Assembly (NCBI RefSeq): GCF_016805305.1
Contig: NZ_JAERQN010000002.1
Coordinates: 434,001-498,000 of the forward strand
Origin: Falsiroseomonas ponticola
GTDB taxonomy: Bacteria; Pseudomonadota; Alphaproteobacteria; Acetobacterales; Acetobacteraceae
Length of the DNA stretch: 64,000 nt
Reading direction: 5' to 3'
This document shows positions 44,396-53,462 of this stretch, piece after piece. The first letter of the stretch is position 1; each line of letters begins with the position of its first letter. The position numbers and the translations under genes were made by a program. The notes below the pieces were generated by a model that saw only the letters and a program-made list of their open reading frames with translations, was not told the origin of the DNA and did no database searches.

Positions 44396-45289
44396 ATGTC
44401 CCGCCCCCTGCAAGGCGTGCTGATCCAGATCGCGGCGCTCGCCCTTTTCGTCACCATGGATGCGCTGCTGAAGCTGCTGGTGGCGCGCTATGCCGTGCCG
44501 CAGCTGATGTTCGTGCGCTTCGTCTTCCACCTCATCCTGGTCTTCGCCGCGGTGCGGCTGCTGACCGGGCGGCTGCCCTTCCGCAGCCGGGCGCCCTGGC
44601 TGCAGGCGGCGCGCAGCGTCACGCTGGCGGTGGCGAACTTCTTCTTCTCCCTCTCGCTCATCCACATCTCGCTGGCCGATGCCACGGCGGTGTCCTTCGC
44701 GGCGCCGGTCTTCACCGTGGCGCTGGCGGCGCTGCTGCTGGGGGAGCAGGTGGGGCGGGTGAAGTGGATCGGCGTCGCGCTCGGCATGGCGGGCGTGCTG
44801 GTGGCGCTGCGCCCCCCCTTCCTGACCGGGGAGCCGCTGCACTGGGCCATGCTGCTGCCCCTGGTCACGGCGGCGGCGAACACCGCCTACCAACTGCTGA
44901 CGCGCAAGCTCGCGGGGCTCGATGACCCGCACACCACCTTCCTGCACACCGGCATCGCGGCCGCCGGCGTCTCCGCGCTCGCGCAGCCCTTCGTCTGGGT
45001 GGAGCCCGCGGCCTGGGACTGGCCGCTCTTCGCCGCCCTCGGCCTGCTGGGCGGGCTCGGCCATTGCCTGCTGGTGCTGGCCTTCGCCCGCGCGCCGGCC
45101 AGCGTGCTGGCGCCCATGTCCTATACCCAGCTGGTCTGGGCGGGGCTGGCCGGCGTACTGGTCTTCGGCGACTGGCCGGATGGCTGGACGCTGCTCGGCG
45201 CCGCCATCATCGCGGCGGGGGGCATCCTGGTCGCGGCACCCTCCGCCACCCCCGCCCGTGCCACAATCCCGCCGCGCTCATCGTCTTGA
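44396..45289 (+). CDS. EamA/DMT-family transporter
   Basis: 297 aa, ten hydrophobic segments in two EamA repeats (QIAALALFVTMDALLKLLVARY.. and AANTAYQLLTRKLAG..). The LADATAVSFAAPVFTVALAALLLGEQV segment and its second-repeat counterpart (SYTQLVWAGLAGVLVFGDWPDGWTLLGAAII) are typical. Exports or imports small metabolites such as amino acids; substrate not predictable. Starts 103 bp after moaB. Confidence 0.92.
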   Translation: MSRPLQGVLIQIAALALFVTMDALLKLLVARYAVPQLMFVRFVFHLILVFAAVRLLTGRLPFRSRAPWLQAARSVTLAVANFFFSLSLIHISLADATAVSFAAPVFTVALAALLLGEQVGRVKWIGVALGMAGVLVALRPPFLTGEPLHWAMLLPLVTAAANTAYQLLTRKLAGLDDPHTTFLHTGIAAAGVSALAQPFVWVEPAAWDWPLFAALGLLGGLGHCLLVLAFARAPASVLAPMSYTQLVWAGLAGVLVFGDWPDGWTLLGAAIIAAGGILVAAPSATPARATIPPRSSS

Positions 45290-45380
45290 AGGGGGGTATG
45301 ACACCCTCGTGGCATCTTCGGGCTTGCGCGACCCTGCCCGAAGGGACTAGCCGGGGGCACCCTTCGCAGACTGGCCAGGC

Positions 45381-46073
45381 ATGACCATCCGCACCGATGC
45401 TCCCGACCGAGACCACCCCCGTGCCGCGCTGGATGCCGATGGCGTCCGCGACGCCTACCGGCGCTGGGCCGGCGTCTATGACGCGGTCTTCGGCGGGGTC
45501 TCCGCCTATGGCCGCCGCCGCGCGGTGGCGGAGGTGAACCGGCTGCCCGGCACGAAGGTGCTGGAAGTCGGCGTGGGCACCGGCCTCGCCTTGCCGCGCT
45601 ACCGCGGGGACAAGCGCGTCGTCGGCATCGACCTGTCGCGGGAGATGCTGGAGAAGGCGGCGGAGCGGGTGCGGGACGAGAAGCTCGGCCATGTCGTCGG
45701 CCTGGCGGAGATGGATGCGGAGCACATGGCCTTCGCCGATGGCGCCTTCGACATCGCCGTCGCCATGTTCACCGCCAGCGTCGTGCCGAACGCCAAGGAC
45801 CTGTTCGCGGAGATGTCGCGGGTGGTGCGCCCGGGCGGGCACCTGCTGTTCGTGAACCATTTCGCGGCGGAGGACGGGCCGCGCTGGTGGGTGGAACGCG
45901 CCATGGCGCCGCTGTCCCGCCTGCTGGGCTGGCACCCCGACTTCGCGCTGCGGGACCTGCTGGACCCCGCCACGGTGCAGGTGGAGCTGATGGAGCCCTG
46001 CCAGCCCGCCGGGCTGTTCACGCTGGTCAGCGTGCGCAACGCGCCGGGCGAGACGCTGGCCGTCGCGGCCTGA
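45381..46073 (+). CDS. pmtA: PmtA-type phosphatidylethanolamine N-methyltransferase
   Basis: 230 aa. Rhodobacter-type soluble methyltransferase that makes phosphatidylcholine by three SAM-dependent methylations at the membrane surface. VRDAYRRWAGVYDAVFGGVSAYGRRRAV, SAM motif VLEVGVGTGLALP, GIDLSREMLEKAAERV and DIAVAMFTASVVPNAKDLFAEMSRVVRPGGHLLFVNHF match PmtA. A generic class I methyltransferase (for example UbiE-like) is the alternative. Stand-alone gene. Confidence 0.82.
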   Translation: MTIRTDAPDRDHPRAALDADGVRDAYRRWAGVYDAVFGGVSAYGRRRAVAEVNRLPGTKVLEVGVGTGLALPRYRGDKRVVGIDLSREMLEKAAERVRDEKLGHVVGLAEMDAEHMAFADGAFDIAVAMFTASVVPNAKDLFAEMSRVVRPGGHLLFVNHFAAEDGPRWWVERAMAPLSRLLGWHPDFALRDLLDPATVQVELMEPCQPAGLFTLVSVRNAPGETLAVAA

Positions 46074-46102
46074 GCGGCCCTGCCTGACGGACAAGGCGGG
46101 GC

Positions 46103-47035
46103 TCAGGCCGCCGCCGCCCCGCGCCGGCCGCGCATGACGCCGGCGCGCACCAGCGCCGCCGCCGCCACCATCAGCCCGCCCAGCGTGCCGATCACGCCGG
46201 CCGAGTTCAGCGACAGCTCGAGCCCGAGCGCCGCCGGCACCGGCCCGGCCAGCGCATAGCCCACGCCGCCCAGCGCCGCGCCCAGCGCCGCCCCGCCCAG
46301 CACCTGCGCGCCGTAGCGGTCCGTCATCAGCCGCAGCGCCGCCGCCGGGCAGACCAGCATGGCGACGACCAGGATCGAGCCCACCGATTCGAAGGCCGCC
46401 ACCGCCGCGGCCGCCACCAGCAGCGCCAGGCCGAATTCCAGCGCGCGGGACGGCATGCCGAGCGCCGCGGCGTAGCCGGGGTCGAAGCAGATCAGCTTCA
46501 GCGGCCGCCACAGCGCCGCCACCACCACCGCCACCACGATGCCCACGCCGGCCAGCAGGCCGAGCTGCCGGGGCAGCCCCTCCAGCGCCGCCGGGTCGAA
46601 CAGGGAATGCAGCCCCTCCGCCTGGGCCCAGACCAGCGTCTCCAGCTGGCCGAACAGCACGCAATCCAGGTCGAGATCGACGCTGCGCGCGCCGGTCGTC
46701 TCCATCAGCACCAGGCCCACGGCGAAGAAGGTGGTGAAGATGGCGCCGATGGCGGCGCCGGGGTCGAGCCGCGCGGCGCGCTGCACCACGCCGATCAGCA
46801 CCACCGCCAGCAGCCCCGCCACCATGGCGCCGGCCAGCATGGGCAGCCCGCTGCGCGCGCCGGTGATGGCGAAGCCCAGCACGATGCCCGGCAGCACGGC
46901 ATGGGACAGCGCATCCCCCACCAGCGATTCCCGCCGCAGCACCAGGAAGCTGCCGAGCAGCCCGCAGGTCGCCCCGGCCATCAGCGCCGCCAGCAGGGGC
47001 GGCAGGTCCAGCATCAGGAAATCCCGGATCGTCAT
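46103..47035 (-). CDS. Metal (Mn/Zn/Fe) ABC transporter permease
   Basis: 310 aa, about eight or nine TM helices, ABC-3 family: LMAGATCGLLGSFLVLRRESLVGDALSHAVLPGIVLGF at the start and AFESVGSILVVAMLVCPAAALRLMTDRYG late. Last gene of a four-gene metal uptake operon. Its start overlaps the end of the permease-regulator fusion gene by 4 bp. Works with that second permease, the ATPase 48335-49099 and the binding protein 49096-50091. Confidence 0.93.
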   Translation of the reverse strand: MTIRDFLMLDLPPLLAALMAGATCGLLGSFLVLRRESLVGDALSHAVLPGIVLGFAITGARSGLPMLAGAMVAGLLAVVLIGVVQRAARLDPGAAIGAIFTTFFAVGLVLMETTGARSVDLDLDCVLFGQLETLVWAQAEGLHSLFDPAALEGLPRQLGLLAGVGIVVAVVVAALWRPLKLICFDPGYAAALGMPSRALEFGLALLVAAAAVAAFESVGSILVVAMLVCPAAALRLMTDRYGAQVLGGAALGAALGGVGYALAGPVPAALGLELSLNSAGVIGTLGGLMVAAAALVRAGVMRGRRGAAAA

Positions 47036-48324
47036 GGCCGCCTCTCCCCCAGCTGGTGCGGGCTGGCCGGCAGGGCGGAGGGTTCCGGCAGCAGCCTTGC
47101 CGCCACCTCCGGCGGCAGCCCGTGCTCCACCAGATCCGCCAGCCGGTCGGCGGAGGCGATGTCCGTCGCGCCGGCGGCCAGCAGGTGGTGTTCCACCGCG
47201 CGATGGGCGCGCACGGCCCGGCGGGCGGCGGCGGCGCCGCGCGGCGTCAGGTGCACATGGCCGTCGGCGCGGGCAATCAGGCCGCGCTGCGCGAGCCAGA
47301 AGGCGAGCCAGCGCGCGCGGCCGACCGTCCAGCCCCGCGCCGCCGCCACCGCGCCGATCGGCGCCCAGCGATCCCCCGCCGTGCCGGGCCCGGCGCCGGC
47401 GGCTTCCTGCGCTTCCCAGGCGGCGCGCAGGAAATGCTCGGTATCGGCGGCCAGGCGCCGGCGCAGATGGGTGTGCAGCTGCGCCAGCAGCCCGCGTTCC
47501 GGCGCCAGCAGCAGCGCCAGGGTGAAGACGGCGGCCAGCGCCAGCACCACGGCGGCGCCTGTCGGCACCTCCGGCCGGAGCGCGGAGACCCAGGCGCCGG
47601 CCGCGCCGCAGACCGCGCCGATGACGGCGGAGATGGCCAGCATCCGCGGCAGGCGGAAGGTGAGGAGGCGGGCGGTCGCCGCCGGCAGCACCAGCAGCGC
47701 CACCACCAGGATCAGGCCCACCGCCTGCAGCCCCGCCACGCAGACCAGCACCAGCAGCCCGAGCAGCAGCAGGTCCACCCGCTGCACGCCGAGCCCCTGC
47801 ATGCGGCAGAAATCCGGGTCGAAGCAGACGGCGCGCAGCCGCTGGAAGGCCGCCAGGCAGACCACCAGGCAGATGGCGGCGACCGAGGCCGCGACCACCG
47901 CATCCTCCGCCCGCATCGCCGCCGCCTGGCCCAGGATGAATTTCGACAGCCCCGCCTGCGCCGCCCCCGGCTGCGTCTGCAGCCAGGAGAGGATGGCGAC
48001 GCCGAGGGCGTAGAAGGAGGAGAGGACGATGGCGATGGCCGCATCCTCCCGGATCCGGCCCGTGCGCGCCAGCGCCTGCACGGCCAGCACGCCGAGCACG
48101 CCGGCCGTGGCCGCGCCCGCCAGCAGGGGCGGCAGGGCGCGCGGGTCGCCGCCCAGCGTGGCGACGATCAGCGCCGCGATGGCGACGCCGGGCAGCGCCG
48201 CATGGCCGACCGCATCCGCCACCAGCGCGCGGCCGCGCAGCAGGGAGAAGGTGCCGACGGTGCCGGCGGCGAGCCCGAGCAGCGCGCAGCCCAGCAGCAC
48301 GACGGCGGTGTTGTAGGCGATCAC
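47032..48324 (-). CDS. Metal ABC transporter permease fused to a DtxR/MntR-like domain
   Basis: 430 aa from GTG 48324. Residues 1-290 are an ABC-3 permease (GTFSLLRGRALVADAVGHAALPGVAIA, AGLQAVGLILVVALLVLPAATARLL). From about 300 the protein is soluble: RWAPIGAVAAARGWTVGRARWLAFWLAQRGLIARADGHVHLTPRGAAAARRAVRAHRAVEHHLLA, a winged-helix and wing like DtxR/MntR, then ASADRLADLVEHGLPPEVAARLL like the metal-binding/dimerisation helices. It could sense cytoplasmic metal and gate transport. Similar fusions exist in other bacteria. Operon with its neighbours. Confidence 0.9.
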   Translation of the reverse strand: MIAYNTAVVLLGCALLGLAAGTVGTFSLLRGRALVADAVGHAALPGVAIAALIVATLGGDPRALPPLLAGAATAGVLGVLAVQALARTGRIREDAAIAIVLSSFYALGVAILSWLQTQPGAAQAGLSKFILGQAAAMRAEDAVVAASVAAICLVVCLAAFQRLRAVCFDPDFCRMQGLGVQRVDLLLLGLLVLVCVAGLQAVGLILVVALLVLPAATARLLTFRLPRMLAISAVIGAVCGAAGAWVSALRPEVPTGAAVVLALAAVFTLALLLAPERGLLAQLHTHLRRRLAADTEHFLRAAWEAQEAAGAGPGTAGDRWAPIGAVAAARGWTVGRARWLAFWLAQRGLIARADGHVHLTPRGAAAARRAVRAHRAVEHHLLAAGATDIASADRLADLVEHGLPPEVAARLLPEPSALPASPHQLGERRP

Positions 48325-48334
48325 GGCGCGGCCC

Positions 48335-49099
48335 TCACAGCGCCTTGGCCTCCGCCGCCCGCACATTCGCCTGGTCCAGCAGCGCGAGTCGCGCGCCATA
48401 GGTCGCGCCGATATTCGCGCTGGTGAAGGCCTCCGCCACCGTCCCGCTGGCGAAGACCCGGGCGTTGATCAGCAGGACGCTCGAGAAATAGTCGGGGACG
48501 GTGCCGAGGTCGTGGTGCACCGCGACCACGTGCCGCCCGCGCGCCGCCAGGTCCCGCAGCACGGCGACGATGGCCTGTTCCGTCGCGGCATCGACCGCCG
48601 CGAAGGGTTCGTCCATCAGCACCAGGTCGGCATCCTGCGCCAGCGCGCGCGCCAGGAAGACGCGCTGCTGCTGGCCGCCGGAGAGCTTGCCGATCTGCCG
48701 CTCCGCGAAGCCCTCCATCCCCACCTGGGCGAGGGCCGCGCGCGCGGCATCGCGGTGGCGCCGCGGCACCGGGCCCCACCAGCGCATCCGCGGGTAGCGC
48801 GCCATGCAGACGACATCGAGCGCGGTGGCCGGGAAGTCCCAATCGACGCTGGCGCGCTGCGGCAGGTAGCCGACGCGGTCGCGCACTTCCTCCAGCGGCC
48901 GGCCGAAGAACCGCACCTCCCCGGACAGGGCCGGCACCAGGCCGAGCGTCGCCTTCAACAGGGTGGACTTGCCCGCGCCATTGGGGCCGACGATGGCGGT
49001 CAGGCCCGGGGCGGCGTTCCAGGTCACGTCCCAGACCGCCGGCCGTTCCCCATAGGCGACCGTCAGATGGCTGACCGAGAGCGGGGGCGCGACGGTCAT
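48335..49099 (-). CDS. Metal ABC transporter ATP-binding protein
   Basis: 254 aa. Walker A GPNGAGKST (38-46), signature LSGGQQQR, Walker B DLVLMDEP and the switch His in VAVHHDLG. YLPQRASVDWDFPATALDVVCMARYPRMRWW resembles manganese/zinc ATPases (MntA/ZnuC/SitB). Energises uptake through the two downstream permeases. Overlaps the end of the binding-protein gene by 4 bp and lies 11 bp upstream of the fusion gene. Confidence 0.95.
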   Translation of the reverse strand: MTVAPPLSVSHLTVAYGERPAVWDVTWNAAPGLTAIVGPNGAGKSTLLKATLGLVPALSGEVRFFGRPLEEVRDRVGYLPQRASVDWDFPATALDVVCMARYPRMRWWGPVPRRHRDAARAALAQVGMEGFAERQIGKLSGGQQQRVFLARALAQDADLVLMDEPFAAVDAATEQAIVAVLRDLAARGRHVVAVHHDLGTVPDYFSSVLLINARVFASGTVAEAFTSANIGATYGARLALLDQANVRAAEAKAL

Positions 49100-50091
49100 G
49101 CCGCGAGGCGCCCGTTCAGCCCGCGCGGCGGCACCCGGCCGCCGAGCGCCCGGGCGATGATCGTCACGTTGTGGTCGATCATGCCCTCATAGGTCCCCTC
49201 ATAGGTGCCGGCCTTGCCCATGGCGTCGGAGAAGAGGTTGCCGCCCAGCGCCACCCGCTGCCCGCGCGCGCCCGCGCCCTCGATCAAGGCGCGCACCGCG
49301 CGGTCGGGCACGGAGGTCTCGGCGAAGACGGCGGGGACGCGGCGATCCACCAGCTTGCGGACCAGCGCCTCGATCGCCGCCAGGTTCGCCTCGGCCTCGG
49401 TCGAGAGGCCCTGGATGCTCTCCACCTCCAGCCCGTAGCGGGCGCCGAAATAGGCGAAGGCGTCATGCGCGGTGACGAGGACGCGGGCATTCGCCGGGAT
49501 GGTCCCGATCGCCTCCCGCGCATAGGCGTCGAGCCGGGCGAGGCGGGCCTGGAAGCGGGCGAGGTTGTCGGCGAAGGCCTCCCGCGAATCGGGGGCGAGG
49601 CGGGACAGCGCCTCCGCCGCCGCGGCGGCGGCGAGGGACCAGAGGGAGGGGTCCATCCAGAGATGCGGGTCGGCGGCGTCCGGATAGTCCGGATTGGCGC
49701 GCAGCCGGTCCCGCGGCACGCTTTCCCCGATCAGCACCACCGGCTTGCCGGCCGCGCGGACGCGGTCCAGCACATCCCCCATCCGCCCTTCCAGGCGATG
49801 GCCGTTGGCGAAGACGGCGTCGGCGGCCAGCAGGCGGGCGATGTCGGAGCGGGTCGGGCGGAACAGGTGGGGGTCCACGCCTTCGCCGATCAGCGTCTCC
49901 GCCCGGATGCGGCCGCCCGAGACCTCCCGCACCACGTCGCCCACCATGGCGACGGTGGCGAGCACGCTGCGCGGCGCGCGGGGCGTGGCCTGGGCCCAGG
50001 CGGGCGCCAGGGCGGGCAGGGGCAGGGTGGCGCCGAGGCCGGCGGCCAACAGGGAACGGCGGCCCATGGCCACATATGAACGTGTGTTCAC
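49096..50091 (-). CDS. Periplasmic metal-binding lipoprotein-type receptor (Mn/Zn, ZnuA/SitA/MntC family)
   Basis: 331 aa from GTG 50091 (CAGGAG five bases upstream). Leader MGRRSLLAAGLGATLPLPALAPAWA is Sec- or Tat-like. Metal ligands are as in the cluster A-I family: DPHLFRPTRSDIARL, DPHLWMDPSLWSL, TAHDAFAYFGARYGLEV and the late Asp. It lacks the long His-rich loop of most zinc receptors, and the GTYEGMIDHNVTIIARALGG ending is typical of MntC/SitA-type manganese receptors. First gene of the operon; its start codon lies next to an ArsR-type operator. Confidence 0.93.
   Translation of the reverse strand: MNTRSYVAMGRRSLLAAGLGATLPLPALAPAWAQATPRAPRSVLATVAMVGDVVREVSGGRIRAETLIGEGVDPHLFRPTRSDIARLLAADAVFANGHRLEGRMGDVLDRVRAAGKPVVLIGESVPRDRLRANPDYPDAADPHLWMDPSLWSLAAAAAAEALSRLAPDSREAFADNLARFQARLARLDAYAREAIGTIPANARVLVTAHDAFAYFGARYGLEVESIQGLSTEAEANLAAIEALVRKLVDRRVPAVFAETSVPDRAVRALIEGAGARGQRVALGGNLFSDAMGKAGTYEGTYEGMIDHNVTIIARALGGRVPPRGLNGRLAA
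50077..50090. promoter_or_regulatory. SmtB/ArsR-type operator over the start of the metal transport operon
   Basis: TGAACGTGTGTTCA: inverted repeat TGAAC-N4-GTTCA within ATATGAACGTGTGTTCACGT, close to the TGAA(C)..(G)TTCA core of SmtB-family sites. It covers the first codons of the receptor gene, 185 bp from the divergent ArsR gene, so binding would block the operon. Confidence 0.7.
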
Positions 50092-50274
50092 GTGTACTCC
50101 TGTTGATGTCTTGGGCTCTTCAACTCTTCACATATCCAAGTCTTTTCAAGGACTTGGCCTTGTCGTCCACATGGAATGGCGCGCTGTCCGCGTCAAGCGC
50201 CGCTTTACCTTTCCGCAAGGTGGCGCGAGGGTGAGGGGGCGCGGGCCGACCGCGTCACGGGGGGCCTGGCAGGC

Positions 50275-50610
50275 ATGGCGGTACGCGGCGCGCGCATTCC
50301 CGAGGACCAGGTCGTCGAGCTGGCGGAAATGTTCCAGATGATGAGCGACCCGACGCGGCTGCGCATCATCCTGGCCTGCCTCGATGCGCCGGTCTCGGTC
50401 GGCGACATGGCGGACGGGCTCGGCATCTCGGCCTCCCTCGTCTCCCACCACCTGCGCCTGCTGCGCGCGGCGCGGCTGCTGATGGCGGAGCGGCGGGGGC
50501 GGCAGGTCTTCTACGTGGTGGGGGACAGCCACATCCGGTCCATGCTGACGGACATGCTGGACCATGTGGCGGAAGGGGAGGTGGAGGCGGAGCAGGCGCC
50601 GGGCGCCTGA
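50275..50610 (+). CDS. ArsR/SmtB-family metal-sensing repressor
   Basis: 111 aa from ATG 50275; the frame is open upstream but without conserved sequence. Winged helix: LAEMFQMMSDPTRLRIILACLDAPVSVGDMADGLGISASLVSHHLRLLRAARLLMAERRGRQVFYVV. The last helix has Asp84, His86, His97 and Glu100, with the same spacing as the alpha-5 zinc site of SmtB (D104, H106, H117, E120). It lacks the N-terminal Cys/His ligands. Divergent from the metal ABC operon whose start carries a matching operator, so it probably represses uptake when metal is bound or apo; direction unknown. Confidence 0.9.
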   Translation: MAVRGARIPEDQVVELAEMFQMMSDPTRLRIILACLDAPVSVGDMADGLGISASLVSHHLRLLRAARLLMAERRGRQVFYVVGDSHIRSMLTDMLDHVAEGEVEAEQAPGA

Positions 50611-50679
50611 ACGCGCCGGCGGGGGCCCGCTGCACGGGAACGTGGCCGATTCCTTAACCTTCTCAGTGTGACACATGGT

Positions 50680-50701
50680 GCCGTCATCTTGCGATGACGG
50701 C
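50680..50701. other. Perfect 9-bp-stem hairpin between arsR and coxB
   Basis: GCCGTCATC (50680-50688), loop TTGC, GATGACGGC (50693-50701). No T-run follows. It may be a weak terminator for the repressor gene or part of the cox leader. The rest of 50611-50868 shows no gene. Confidence 0.5.
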
Positions 50702-50868
50702 GGGCAGGCTCACTTGTGCAGTGCGGGACCGACAACTATGGTCGCGCCGCGGTGGCCCATCCCCCCTTTGCGGGGCGAAGGGCCGCCAGCACGGCCACCG
50801 GCGGGCGGGTCGCCCGGTGGTTGGGGAGCGGAATTCGGGCGCGCCTGGCGCGCCTACGGGACGACAGG

Positions 50869-51810
50869 ATGCGGCACGTGATCAGTGCGTTTCGAGGTTT
50901 CGCGGGGCGGGCCATCTCCGCCTTCGCCTTGGCGTTGACGGCGATGCTGTTCGCGGGGGGCGAAGCCCTCGCGCAGGGCATGGTCGGCGCGCCTCAGCCC
51001 TGGGGCATGGGGCTGCAGGCCTCCGGCGGGCCGATCAAGGACGCGATCTCGTCCTTCAACTCGCTGGTCTTCTGGATCATCGTCGTCATCACGATCTTCG
51101 TCTTCCTGCTGCTGTGCTACGTGGTGTGGAAGTTCCGGGCGGAGGTGAACCCGAACCCGTCCCGCACCAGCCACAACACGCTGCTGGAAGTGGCCTGGAC
51201 GGTGATCCCGGTGCTGATCCTGGTGGTCATCGCCATCCCGTCCTTCCGCCTGATCTACTACCAGGACCGCGCGGTCGACGCCGACCTGACGATCAACGTG
51301 CAGGGCCGCCAGTGGTACTGGCACTACGGCTACCCCGACCACGGCAACTTCACCTTCGACAGCTACCCGGTGCAGACGGCCGACCTGCAGCCCGGCCAGA
51401 TCCGCAACCTCGACGTGGACAACCCGCTGGTGATCCCCGTCGGCGCCACGGTCCGCATCCTGACCACGGGCCAGGACGTGATCCACAGCTTCTTCGTGCC
51501 CTCGCTCGGCGTGCAGAAGTACACGATCCCGGGTCGCACCATGGAAACCTGGCTGCGCGCCGACCGCGCCGGCACCTTCTACGGCCAGTGCAACCAGATC
51601 TGCGGCGTGAACCACTGGTTCATGCCGATCGTGGTGCGCGCCGTGCCGCCGGCCGAATTCCAGGCCTGGGCCGAACAGGCGAAGACCCGCTTCGCCGAAG
51701 GCCTGCCGCCCGGCCCGGTGCCCGCCCTTGCCGGCGCGGCGCCCGCCACCACCCTGAATGCCGCGGCCCCGGCCGCCCCCACCCTGAATGTCGCGGAGGC
51801 CCGCCGGTAA
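50869..51810 (+). CDS. coxB: Cytochrome c oxidase subunit II
   Basis: 313 aa from ATG 50869. A signal peptide (ISAFALALTAMLFAGGEALAQ) is followed by two TM helices (VFWIIVVITIFVFLLLCYVVW and LLEVAWTVIPVLILVVIAI) and a periplasmic CuA domain: VQGRQWYWHYGYPDHG, DVIHSFFVPSLGVQKYTIPGR, then C-x3-C-x3-H-x2-M in YGQCNQICGVNHWFMPI. Accepts electrons from cytochrome c. The C-terminal Ala/Pro-rich tail contains a short repeat (TLNAAAPAAPTLNVAEA). First gene of the cox cluster. Confidence 0.97.
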   Translation: MRHVISAFRGFAGRAISAFALALTAMLFAGGEALAQGMVGAPQPWGMGLQASGGPIKDAISSFNSLVFWIIVVITIFVFLLLCYVVWKFRAEVNPNPSRTSHNTLLEVAWTVIPVLILVVIAIPSFRLIYYQDRAVDADLTINVQGRQWYWHYGYPDHGNFTFDSYPVQTADLQPGQIRNLDVDNPLVIPVGATVRILTTGQDVIHSFFVPSLGVQKYTIPGRTMETWLRADRAGTFYGQCNQICGVNHWFMPIVVRAVPPAEFQAWAEQAKTRFAEGLPPGPVPALAGAAPATTLNAAAPAAPTLNVAEARR

Positions 51811-51852
51811 GGCGGGGCTCCAGAGCCAACACGAGAAGCGGACACACCCCAG

Positions 51853-53457
51853 ATGGCGACCGCGGCACACGACGCCCCCCACGGGTCTCACGACCACCAC
51901 GACCACACGCCTTCCTTCGTGAACCGGTGGCTGTTCTCCACCAACCACAAGGATATCGGCACGCTCTACATCGGCTTCTCGCTGATCGCCGCGATCGTCG
52001 GCATCGGCCTGTCGCTGCTGATGCGCATGGAGCTGCAGCAGCCCGGCATGCAGATCTTCGCCGATGGCCAGATGTGGAACGCCTATGTCTCCGCCCACGG
52101 GCTGATCATGGTGTTCTTCGTGATCATGCCCGCGCTGATCGGCGGCTTCGGCAACTGGTTCGTGCCGATCATGATCGGCGCGCCGGACATGGCCTTCCCG
52201 CGCATGAACAACATCAGCTTCTGGCTGCTGGTGCCGGCCTTCCTGATGCTGGCGAGCAGCCTGTTCATCGGCGGCGGCGCCGGCGCGGGCTGGACGATCT
52301 ATCCGCCGCTGTCGGATGACACCTACCAGACGGGCCCGGCCATGGACATGGCGCTGTTCGGCCTGCACCTGGCGGGCGCCAGCTCCATCCTCGGCGCGGC
52401 CAACTTCATCACCACCATCTTCAACATGCGCGCCCCCGGCATGACGCTGCACAAGATGCCGCTCTTCGTGTGGTCGATGCTGGTGACGGCCTTCCTGCTG
52501 CTGCTGTCCGTGCCCGTGCTGGCCGGCGCCATCACCATGCTGATCACCGACCGCAACTTCGGCACGGCCTTCTTCGACCCGGCCGGCGGCGGCGACCCCG
52601 TGCTGTTCCAGCACCTCTTCTGGTTCTTCGGCCACCCCGAAGTCTACATCATGATCCTGCCGGCCTTCGGCATCATCAGCCACGTCATCTCCACCTTCTC
52701 GAAGAAGCCGGTGTTCGGCTACCTCGGCATGGCCTACGCCATGGTGGCGATCGGCGTCGTCGGCTTCATCGTGTGGGCGCACCACATGTACACCTCCGGC
52801 ATGGACGTCGACACGCGCGCCTACTTCATGGCCGCGACGATGGTCATCGCCGTGCCGACGGGCATCAAGATCTTCTCCTGGATCGCCACCATGTGGGGCG
52901 GCAGCCTGACGCTGAACACGCCGATGCTGTTCGCCATCGGCTTCATCTTCCTGTTCACCGTCGGCGGCGTCACGGGCGTGGTGCTGGCCAATGCGGGCAT
53001 CACGCAGATCCTGCACAACACCTACTACGTGGTCGGCCACTTCCACTACGTGCTGTCGCTGGGCGCCGTCTTCGGCATCTACTGCGGCATCTACTACTGG
53101 CTGGGGAAGATGTCCGGCCGGCAGTACGACGAGAAGCTCGGCAAGATCCACTTCTGGCTGACCTTCGTCGGCGTGAACCTGACCTTCTTCCCGATGCACT
53201 TCCTGGGCAACCAGGGCATGCCGCGCCGCTACCCGGACTACCCCGATGCCTTCTGGGGCTGGAACCTGGTGGCCTCCGTCGGGTCCTACATCTCCGTCGC
53301 CGCCTTCCTGTTCTTCTTCTACGTGATCTGGCACACGCTGACGAAGGGCGCGAAGGCCGCCGCCAACCCGTGGGGCGAGGGTGCGACGACGCTGGAATGG
53401 CAGGTCTCCTCCCCGCCGCCCTTCCACACCTTCGACGAACTCCCCCGCATCCGGTAA
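51853..53457 (+). CDS. ctaD: Cytochrome c oxidase subunit I (aa3 type)
   Basis: 534 aa, twelve TM helices. Heme and CuB ligands and the cross-linked Tyr are in [26 protein letters not shown] (with E-V-Y, the D/K-channel type A oxidase motif), HHMYTSGMD and [13 protein letters not shown]. The [12 protein letters not shown] start and MNNISFWLL are typical. Catalyses O2 reduction coupled to proton pumping. Next gene after coxB, 42 bp away. Confidence 0.98.
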   Translation: MATAAHDAPHGSHDHHDHTPSFVNRWLFSTNHKDIGTLYIGFSLIAAIVGIGLSLLMRMELQQPGMQIFADGQMWNAYVSAHGLIMVFFVIMPALIGGFGNWFVPIMIGAPDMAFPRMNNISFWLLVPAFLMLASSLFIGGGAGAGWTIYPPLSDDTYQTGPAMDMALFGLHLAGASSILGAANFITTIFNMRAPGMTLHKMPLFVWSMLVTAFLLLLSVPVLAGAITMLITDRNFGTAFFDPAGGGDPVLFQHLFWFFGHPEVYIMILPAFGIISHVISTFSKKPVFGYLGMAYAMVAIGVVGFIVWAHHMYTSGMDVDTRAYFMAATMVIAVPTGIKIFSWIATMWGGSLTLNTPMLFAIGFIFLFTVGGVTGVVLANAGITQILHNTYYVVGHFHYVLSLGAVFGIYCGIYYWLGKMSGRQYDEKLGKIHFWLTFVGVNLTFFPMHFLGNQGMPRRYPDYPDAFWGWNLVASVGSYISVAAFLFFFYVIWHTLTKGAKAAANPWGEGATTLEWQVSSPPPFHTFDELPRIR

Positions 53458-53462
53458 CGGTA

